The position numbers were made by a program, and so were the translations under genes. A stretch of 64,000 bases of DNA. Origin: Rhizaria sp. SCN 62-66 (taxonomy: Eukaryota; Rhizaria, unplaced). Positions 55,301-64,000 of this stretch are shown piece after piece (within the stretch, counting starts at the first letter, position 1; every line of letters starts with the position of its first letter). Below the pieces are notes generated by a model that was not told where the DNA came from, ran no database searches, and saw only the letters and a program-made list of their open reading frames with translations. The stretch lies in the NCBI GenBank assembly GCA_001724265.1, contig MEDY01000128.1, positions 1 to 64,000 on the forward strand, read 5' to 3'.

Positions 55301-58300
55301 GCCCCAGTCAAACGCGAGCGCGAGTGCAGGCACGGGGCCCGCGAGTGCGAGCCCTGCTGGCGCGGCGACCCCTCTGTGTCTACTCACGGTCACGGGCCGC
55401 GGCGGCCGCGTGCGCCTCTTCCATACACACACGCTGCGCCACGTCACGGCCATCACCGCGCTCCCGCCCACGGGCGCCGCCGCGGGCACCGCCGCCGCGG
55501 CCGCGGACCTGGCCGGCGCGGCGGCCGCGATCGGCGCCATCGCCACGCGCACCGCGGGCGCCGACGTGCGCTACTACGACGCCGTCGACAACACGGACCC
55601 GAGGTTCCGCCGGCTGCTGCGCAAGCACGCGCAGGAGCAGCAGGAGCTCCTGAACGGCGCGAGCGGCGGCGGCGGCGCTGCTGCTGGCGACGGTGCGGAC
55701 TCGCGCGGCGCCATTGGGGGCGTGGCCCCCGTCCGCGGCGGGATCGACTACCGCAGCAGCGGCCGCTATGTGCGCCGCATGGAGCGCTACGAGGCCAAGA
55801 TGCGCGCCGCCGGGTTCCCGCACGGCCCGCCGACCCGGGCCAGCTTCGTCACGCTCACGGTCCCTGCGCCAAAGCTGCCCGTGTGCGTCACACTGCGCCT
55901 GTCGGCGGACGGCAGGAGCCTGGCGATGCACTTCGCGGACCGGTCGCTGCTCACGGTTGCTTTGACGTTTCCGGACGCGGCCTACGCAAACGGCGCGAGT
56001 TCCAGCGCGACCGCAAGCGCGAATGCGAGCGGCGCGAGTCTGGGTCACCTGAGTAGTCGCGTCGGCAGCGGCAGCACGCCACGGGACGCCAAGGGCGCGG
56101 CCACCGCCAAGCCCTTTGTCCCCAGCGTCGCCTTCACCGGGTACCGGCCTGCGGTGCGCGGATCCGTGTCGGCGCTCAGGGTATCGACCGTGTACCCGCA
56201 CAACCCGGCCGCGGAGTCGATGGCGGGGTTCAACTACACCGCACGGCTGCAGCAGCGCGCGGCCGCGGCGGACCACCCGCGAGCCCACGCGTACGCGGCC
56301 GAGCTGGCGGCCAAGCTCGCCGCGCAGGGCGAGCCGCTGGCGGCGCAGTGCGCGCGCGAGCAGCGCGGCACGCTGGCGGTGACCGTGGTCGGTACCGAGG
56401 GTGTGGTGCGCGTGTTCGCGCTCAGGCCCAGTGGGGCGGGGCACGCCAGCGACTGTGAGCGCAACTACTTCCCGCGCAGTAAGGAGGAGCGGGACAGCGG
56501 GACGTACGACCCGTTTCCGCTCACTAACAAGAGCAAAGCTCGCACTGGCGGTGCTGGCGGCGCGAAGCCTGAGAGCGACTGTGAGCGCAAGGTGAGCGAC
56601 TGTGAGCAACTCTCACCATCACTGTTGCAGTCGCAGTCTGAGGCGCGGTTCCGCCGCAGTGTTGCGCTGGGGGACCGTGAGCAGGCCGAGCTGCGGGACC
56701 AGCAGTGGCAGCAGGTCTCGTGGGGGCCCATTGACCCGGTGCCTGTGGACCGCGTGCACGCGCTCTTCGCGGTCCGCACCGGCATGCTCAACCAGTACTC
56801 GACGCCAGGTACTTAGACGCGAACACCATTTTCACACTGACACTTCTCATTCTCGATGGCTTTTTGATTTATGATGATATTTTTGTTCTGGATTATCAAT
56901 GTCTTTATCTAACATTATCCCTGTGTTTTTGTTCTTTTATTTGATTTGTTATCGTTTTAGGTCCCGCTGCCGTCAAGGGCACTCAGGTTATCACGGCTGC
57001 CTCTGCCTCTGCATACGCCGCTGCCACGACCGATGGCAGCAAAGCAGGTGTTTCTAGTTTTCCCGTCCACGGCGCTCAACATTCAGCCGTTGCCGCTATC
57101 GACGGAAGCACTAATGTGCAGCAACTGCAGTCTGCGCCGAAGACGACGTGTCTCGTCGGCGCTGCGACGCCCGCAGTCTCGTTCTGGCAAAACAGCACTA
57201 ACGCCGACGACAACGACAGTATTAGCGACATCAGTGACACCGATAGCGGCACCGATTATGACGACGAAGACGAAGCTGACAACGCTGGCGGCGTCAGTCT
57301 TAAGCGCGAGCGCAAGTTGCTGCAGCAGCAACACAACGACAGGCAAGAGGGCAAGAGCAACAGCAATATGAGCTTTAACTGGGACGACGAAGCGACGTAC
57401 ACTGACAATAACGATGAGTCAAAGAGCAACATCTCTCACAAGAATCTCACCAACAGCGCCAGCAACGCTAGTTTTGTTGGCAATGTTTTGAACTCGATGA
57501 CCGCGAGCCTCGTCATGCGCGGCGTTGTCACCGGCGGCGCCCGCAGTGCCGTTGACTCCTCTACCGTGACTGCAGCGAAGCCGGCCGCTGATCACAGCGA
57601 CATTGTGACGGCGATCGCCGACGGCGACATCGCCAGCGTCCACGGCGGCGTGGCGGCCGACGCGGCGTACAACAGCTGGGACGCGCTGCAGCAAGAGGGC
57701 GCGCTGGCATGGGCGCTGTGGGGGACCGACGTCGACGCCGTGAGCACCATCACCACGACGGTCACCACGCGCACCAACTGCACCGCCATCTCGACGTCGT
57801 CGTCCTCACACGCCACCAGCAGCAACAACACCGGTGACAGCACCCAGAAGAGCGACTCTAGCGGTGGCGGCGCGAGCGGTGCGGGCAGCCAGGTGACCGT
57901 GAGCACGCCGACGGCGACGACGACCGTGAGCGAGCGCGACGGGCTCCACGTGCGCACCAAGGTCGTCACAGGCAACGCCGCGATCGAGAACGACTGGACC
58001 ACCGCGAACCTGCCCCCCATCACGGACGCGGCCGCTCCGACTCCCAACCCGGCGAGTCACACTGGTGCCGGCCGTGGCGGTGCTGCTGCGGCGGCCACGC
58101 CCCAGCCTGGGTTTGCGCTGCCGCCGACAGCGCTCACCGCATTAGTGCCTCCCAAAGCTAAGTCGCAAAGCACCTGCAAGAACAGCAGCGCGAGTGCGAA
58201 TGCGAAGGGCAGTGATGGCGTCGGCGGGTACGGTGCGGCCGCGCACTGCGTCGCCATGATCCAGGCCCTCAGCGACGGCGGGGTCGCGGACCCTTACTCG

Positions 58301-61300
58301 GCGCCCACTTACTCCGGCACGGCGCCGCACGCGAAGGGCCGCGGCGCGCGCGCGCTGGCTCCGTTAACCACGCTGCCTGCGGGCGCGAGCGTGCCGCTCG
58401 ACGGCTCCCGCCATAACAGCATCGCGTTTGCCCACGGCAGCGACTCTAACGCCGGCACCAGCGACACCGCGTCTGGGTTCAACAGCGGCGCGCAGAGCGT
58501 GGGCGTGACCGTGGGCAGCACGCTGGCCGGCGTCGCGGTGGGCGACACCAAGGGCGACGTGCTGGTCATGGCGGCCGTTGCGCAGAGCCTGTTGCCGGCG
58601 GCCGTGTCGGCGCCCGCGGCCGAGCACGCGGTGACCACGACCGCTGGCGCCAGGGCCGCGGCCGAGGCCGAGGCGCGCACCGCGATTGCCGTCGCTCTCG
58701 CGTATGCCCGCGACTTACTCAACAAGAACAAGAACACCAGTGCAGGCAGTACCCGTGACACTCACAGTCTCAACATGGCCGTGCTGGAGCTGCTCGAGCG
58801 CGAACCGATGCTGCTGACGACCGGAGTAACTGTGAGCGCCAGCGCCCGCACCGGTGTGCTCACGGTCACCTCGCCCCACTCCGGCGGCTCCACTATGACT
58901 GTGAGCCACCTGTTCTCCGGGGTAACCGTGAGCACCGCGCACGGTGCCACCAAGGCGGCCCCCATCTGCCCGTACTACAGCTATTATCGGCCGACGCTGG
59001 CTCCGACGGCGCCCGCCGCGGTACGGTTGGCGTGCCACGCGCTCGCGCACACGCTTCTGTTCCCGGTCAAGACGCTGGGCGCGCACGAGGGCGCGGTGAC
59101 CGCGCTGTCGTTCTTGCCGCCGCCCCCGGCCCCGCTGCCCACGGTCACAACCACAACGACGACGACGACTACAACGACGACGACTACAACGACGACGACG
59201 ACGACGACGACGTCTGGGACGCCAGCCGGCAACCACAGCGTTAGCGGCGTCAGCGGCGTCAACGAGGGCGGGCTCGTGCCACTGCCTTTCAGCCTCGGCC
59301 GCCGCCCCTGCCCCGGGCACTTGCTGACAGCCTCGCAGGACTCGCTGGTGCACGTCATCGACACGGGCGACCTGTACGGCCCTCCGCTGACCACGCTGCA
59401 GCCCGTCGGGCCCCTCGCCACCGTCACCGCGCTGGCCCCGCTCCTACCGCCCTCGAGCGCGCCGGCCGCGCTACTCAACGCCGGCCCCCGCGTCGTGGCC
59501 ACGGGGCTGGACGGCAGCGTCACTCTGTGCCACCTGCCGCCCTTCACTGCGCTGCCGCCGCCCAACAGCGGAATGGCCTACGGTGGCGCGCCCTCTGGGG
59601 CGTTCTGCCCCCCGTTCCCGCCCGCCCTGTCGCTCCACACCGCCTCCGCCTCTGCTTCTGGCACTGGCTCTGGCGCCGGCGCCGGCGCGGGTCCGGGTGT
59701 TAGTGACCGCGTGTTCGCAGTGGCGGCACATCCTCTGGGCCGACTCGCGGTCACCGCGGGCGGCGTCGCGGCGGCCGACACGTGGCAGCTGCCCACGGCC
59801 ACGGCCTCGGCCGCCGCGGCGAGCACCGGCATGCCCGCCGCGGTGGTCGGCGGCAAACCCGGCCCGCGCCTGTGGCTGCCGCTGGTCTCGGTCGTTGCCC
59901 GGCACGTCCGACGCGAGAACAGGCGCGAGGCGGCTAAGGGGCTGGCGAATAAGGGGTGCTTAGAGACGTCGAAGGGCGGGGTTAGGAAGAGCGTTACCAG
60001 TGGCCCCGGGACTGCTGCTGGTGACGCTGAGGTCATCACTCTTGACAGCACCGATGACAGCGACTCTGGCGCTGAGTTCGAGTCTGACGATGACTCTGCT
60101 TCCGACACTGATCGTGACAGTGACGACGACGACGGCGACGATGACGACGACGACGACGATGACGACGATGATGAGGTCGAGTGGCGCCACGACTACCACA
60201 CTGCCATTATCGCGCTCAAGCTTGCGCGGGACAACGACCAGCACAATCATCAAGTCAAGCTCGACAAACTCAACAAAACTAAGGCGAGCGCGACTGAGAA
60301 GACGGCCAAGAAGACTCGCATCGGTGACGACGATTACGACGAGTTTGCGTTCGACACAAGCACTCCGAGAGTCAACGACGCCGTTGCTGAGGCCGATACG
60401 GGCGGCAGCTTGACCGTGGTCGAGAGCGAGGCCACCAAGGCCGCCGTCGCCGCGCTGGCCGCGGTGGTGGCGCAGCGGCCAGCCCGCGCCCGCCCGCAGC
60501 CGCTGCTCTGCACGCACGCGCCGTCGCCGCTACACCGTTCGCGGCCGCCGCCCAACCTCGCCTCGCTCTCACTCCTCGCCAGCGGCGCGGCAGCAGGTGG
60601 CGGCGCGGTGACGGCCGCGGCCCGCGCCGCCGCCGCTGTGGCCGTGCCGTGCTGCGCGCTCACGGTAGCGCTCGACCCGTCGGGCTCGTGCCTGGCCGCG
60701 GCGCTCAGCGACGGCCGCGTCCGCCTGCTCGACACGACGACGGGCGCGACGCTCAGCGAGGCGCCCGCCGTGCACGGGTCACACGTGTCCGCGCTCGAGT
60801 TTGCGCCCGACTGCGCCGCGCTGCTCGCGGCGGGCGCGGACGGCGTCGTGGCGCAGTGGGCCCTCCCGCGCTGGCTGCGGCTGCGGCTGCGCGCCCGGCT
60901 CGGCCCGCTGCTGCGCGACGTGCGCGCGCAGGACGGCGCCGCGCTCGTCGCGCGCGTCGCGGCCGCCGCCGGGGTCTCCACGGCCGCGCTCACGCCTGCG
61001 CCGCACGCGAACACCAGCGCTCTCACCAGCCAGTCGGGCAGTAAGTGCGCTAGCGCGAAGAACGACGAGGATGATAACGACGATTTGATCACTGTTACGC
61101 CCGCGATGGCTCGCGCTCTCTGTCTTCCTGCTCACAGCAGCAGCGGGAGCAATGCGACGATCACCGCGACCGCGCTGCGGTCTCGCCTGCGCTCTCTGAG
61201 CGTAGCCGCGACCGACGCCGACCTGATAGCGCTGCTGCTGCGGCCGGCCAAGGCGCCGCCGATGCTGTTGGTGCCGCCGCCGCGTGAGCAGCGACTGCCG

Positions 61301-61551
61301 GCGATGTCGCGGTACTACAAGCAGTGCCTCGACGAGCTGATGCAGATGCAGCGGCAGCACCAGCAGCACATGCTTGAGCTAGAGCGGGAGCAGGAGCAGG
61401 AGCAGCAGGGGCTAGAGCTGGAGCACAAACAGTCGCAGCTGGTGCTCGAGCCCGAGACTGAGCCGGACGCTGACGCTGACGCTGACGCTGAGGCAGGTGA
61501 TGACGCCGAGGCTGAAGCTGCTGACGCTGTTGAAATCGACGTCGATATTGG

Positions 61552-61583
<32 letters not shown>

Positions 61584-64000
61584 AAGCGAGCGACGACAGT
61601 CTCGACGGTGCTGACGGCGAAGACAACGATAACGAAGACAAGACCAACACTGGTACCAACGGCGTCGCAGTCGACGATGATGATGTCGATATCGACATCT
61701 CTTTGTCTGACACTGGCAACGCCAGCAAGGACAGTGTCGCCGTCGATAACAGCAAGGCAACTGGCTTCGTTCTTCGTCTCGCTGGTGTCAGCGCTCATGA
61801 CCAGAGTGTAAGTACTCCGAGCAGGAATCTAAGTACCCCCGGCTCTGCCGTGAGCGGCCGCAAACCCTCCAGGTGGGCTGCCAACGCGGCGGGACAAGGC
61901 GGCGTCCCACTGTTTATTCCGCGCATCAACAACGCCGCTCTGTCCAGCACTTTCACGAACAACGACACTGACAACGACAACGATGACAACGGGGTTAGTG
62001 GCAGCACGAGCCTGAAGTCTGACGTTGTCGTTAACGCGAAGAAGGCTGACGATAAGAGTGCGGTTTACAGCGTGAAGTCTGGTAAGACTGCACTGACTGC
62101 TGATGCTGATGCGAAGGACGACGCTGTTGTCAGCGGTGACAACGATCTTGGCTACGGAGACCCGACGCAGCAGTACAACAACAAGTACACCAACAAGTTT
62201 GCGAACATCAAGCTGCACAATAACACCAGCAGCAAGAATAGCACGATCGATAAACACGCCGACGCCGACGCCGCCGATGACGACGATGATGGCGCGAGCT
62301 CGAGCACGAGCGCGTCCTTCCACCTCCGCATCGCTGACGCTGACGACGACGACGATGACGGCGACTACGACAACGACGGCGACGATGACGCCCGCGGTCA
62401 CTTGCGCAGCGGCGGCGTGGCGCGGGTTGGCACGGGCAGGCGCAGAGTCACCAGCGCGTCGCGACTGCAACGGGCCCCCGTCACCACCACGGCGTCCGCC
62501 GCGACCGCAGCCGCAGCCAGTGCGAGTGCGCTGAACAGCAACGCCAGTAGCGTGGACTCCAGTGGCGCCAGTGCCCGCGTCGTCAACAGCGCCGGCTCTG
62601 CTTCGACGACGAGCTCTCGCGACGCCTCCGCCGACGGCGGTGTCAAGCAGAGCGGCCTGACTGCGCGGCGGCAGAAGCCCGTGTTGTTCCGCATGGAGTC
62701 GCCACTGGCCTCGGCCGCGACGCTGCGCCGCGCGGACCTGGGGCTGCAGCAGGCGCTGGCCGAGTACAACACCGCCATCACGACCGGCGCTGCGGCGGGC
62801 GGGAAATCGGGCCATATCCCCGCCGCGCCTACCGCTGCTGTCGGCGCCGCCCAGCCCGACCCTCAGACTCAGCCCGCGCTTGGTAGCGCCGCTGCCGCTA
62901 ACGCCGCTACCGCTAACGCCGCCGCTGCCGTGAGCGCCTTCGGCAGCGTCGTCAGCGTGGGCGGCGCCGCCGTGGTGCTGGCGCGGCAGCCGTCTCGTCG
63001 CAGCGCGCTGCGCCGCATTGGCTCCAGCCGCGCCGCCACGGGGCCGGTCGTCGCGACTGCGGCCGATAGCACGGCTGCGACTCAAGCGTTGGCCGCTGCG
63101 GCCACCGCGACTGAGGCGCCCAGTAGGACTGAGCCAGCGGCTGCGGCTGCGGCCGCGGCTGAGGCGGCTCCTGTGGCTCCTGTGGCTGCGGCTGCAGGCA
63201 TGCCTGGGCTCAAGCGGCAGCCGTCGTTGCGCTCGTCATTCAGTGCTAGTTTCTACAACAATCATAACGGCAGTAGTGCACTGAGCAGTTTCAACGCAAA
63301 CGGAAGCAGCTAGAGCAGCTTTAACACACATAACAACAGCAGCAACACTGCTAGCGATACTACGGATTCTTCTGCTACTACGACGGACTCCGCCACTGCA
63401 GCCGATGTCGCTGCTGTTGACGATGCTGCTGCGGGTGCTACCCCCGCTGTCGCGCTTGATAGCGCTGGCACTGAGTCGAACACTGAGACAAAGGATGCTG
63501 ATACTGCTGCTGCGACCACAGCGGCTGCGGACGAGATCGAGACGGAGACGAAGACTGATGCCCAGACCACTCCCGCGCCCGCGACGGTGACTGCCCCCAC
63601 GCGCACTGTGCTCAACAGCGCGATCGGTGGCGACAGCAGTGACAGCGACAGCGAACCCACCGGCGTCGACCTCAGCAGTCTCATGGCTGCTCGCAACACG
63701 GGAGAGAGGAGCGATGCTGAGGCCGGCAGCAGCGACAGCGTTGGCGCCACAGATAAACCCGAGCCGACGACTGTTGTCATTGACGAAATCAACGACTACA
63801 AGAACGCCAACAACGTTCCCACCGGCGACGACATGGACGTCGAGGACGACTACAGCGAGTTCGAAGAGGAGGCCCTCGAGGGTCCTACGCCGGCCATCAC
63901 TCCCTCGGCCTCCAACGCCAGCGGTCACCCTCATGGTGCGGTGACACCGCGGAAGCAGCAGAAACACGCTGCGACGCCCACCGCCGCGCACGGCCGCGGG
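52308..64000 (+). CDS. WDR62/MABP1-like WD40 giant, 3' end beyond window
   Basis: Exons are 52308..54908, 55059..56808 and 56961..64000 (open), with donors GTACGT and GTACTT, phases 0 and 1, giving at least 3797 codons. The start has a GCCACC-ATG context. WD repeats are spread over the protein: L-V-A-V-P-A-G-A-S-V-L-L-L-C near the start; G-R-G-G-R-V-R-L-F-H in exon 2; G-A-H-E-G-A-V-T-A-L-S-F, L-L-T-A-S-Q-D-S-L-V-H-V-I-D and V-A-L-D-P-S-G-S-C-L-A-A-A-L-S-D-G-R-V-R-L in exon 3. The last repeat ends V-A-Q-W-A-L-P-R-W-L-R-L-R-L-R-A-R-L, matching the final blade and helix of WDR62/MAPKBP1 proteins, which scaffold JNK signalling and act at spindle poles in animals. Low-complexity insertions separate blades. 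A TAG at 63311 (codon 3568) is followed by 229 open codons to the window end. Confidence 0.75.
59147..59212 (+). repeat. Poly-Thr microsatellite (ACG/ACA/ACT)
   Basis: About 22 consecutive Thr codons inside a WD40 blade loop of the WDR62-like protein. The alternating ACG/ACT/ACA sub-pattern suggests repeat slippage. Confidence 0.85.
63311..63313 (+). other. In-frame TAG (codon 3568) in the WDR62-like gene
   Basis: The context is N-G-S-S-[TAG]-S-S-F-N-T-H-N-N: the same Ser/Asn-rich sequence continues on both sides. No stop follows in 229 codons. Confidence 0.92.

Noticed and set aside
56814-56816. TAG ending the exon 2 frame of the WDR62-like gene
   Set aside because: It lies inside the intron 56809-56960; the frame continues through a consistent splice, so it is not evidence on the code.
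1-64000. tRNA genes, especially a CUA-anticodon tRNA
   Set aside because: I looked by eye for B-box-like GGTTCGA sequences in spacers on both strands and found none with a cloverleaf. A covariance search was not possible.

Overview
The window is nuclear DNA of a unicellular eukaryote that very probably has a flagellum. Evidence: ribosomal proteins eL30 and eL14, eIF3d, RIO2 kinase, the peroxisomal receptor PEX7, a CFAP161-like axonemal protein, spliceosomal introns (about 40 to 640 bp), and GC-rich exons separated by AT-rich spacers. Many proteins carry long Ala, Ser, Gly, Asn, Gln, Thr and Asp runs. No prokaryotic operon, tRNA, rRNA, CRISPR array or transposon was seen. I cannot name the phylum.

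Layout. 1-160: end of RPL30 (+). 1326-4231: three-exon gene of unknown function (-). 5098-9350: four-exon B-box/coiled-coil (TRIM-like) gene (-). 9351-12500: poorly coding stretch with a decayed gene (9783-10062) and a gene whose pieces lie on alternating strands (10933-11751). 12503-12964: small orphan (+). 15084-16523: deoxyribosyltransferase-like protein (-). 17960-29041: a 3693-codon gene with a CDCA7-type zinc finger (+). 30335-32038: RIO2 (+). 32689-33887: PEX7 (-). 34589-39898: prenylcysteine-oxidase-like gene (+). 40521-41582: TMEM230/134-family protein (+). 42685-43083: RPL14 (-). 44044-44806: small secreted protein (-). 45137-46749: CFAP161 (-). 47211-49312: eIF3d (+). 49764-51701: Myb/SANT-like protein (-). 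52308-64000: WDR62/MABP1-like WD40 giant (+), running off the end.

The most striking signal is the genetic code. Four genes are interrupted only by TAG (six in-frame TAG codons in all), and coding continues in the same frame for 65 to more than 500 codons after the TAG, or to the window edge. Every gene whose end is visible stops at TAA or TGA and none at TAG. The simplest reading is that UAG is a sense codon in this nucleus; the amino acid cannot be fixed from this window.

Other leads are a 12-base word (GTGACCGTGAGC) repeated on both strands in exons and promoters, 5' splice sites biased to GTACGT, and a probable small inversion that scrambled one gene. The genes are mostly unrelated housekeeping functions (translation, ribosome maturation, peroxisome import, axoneme, chromatin) and do not form one pathway.
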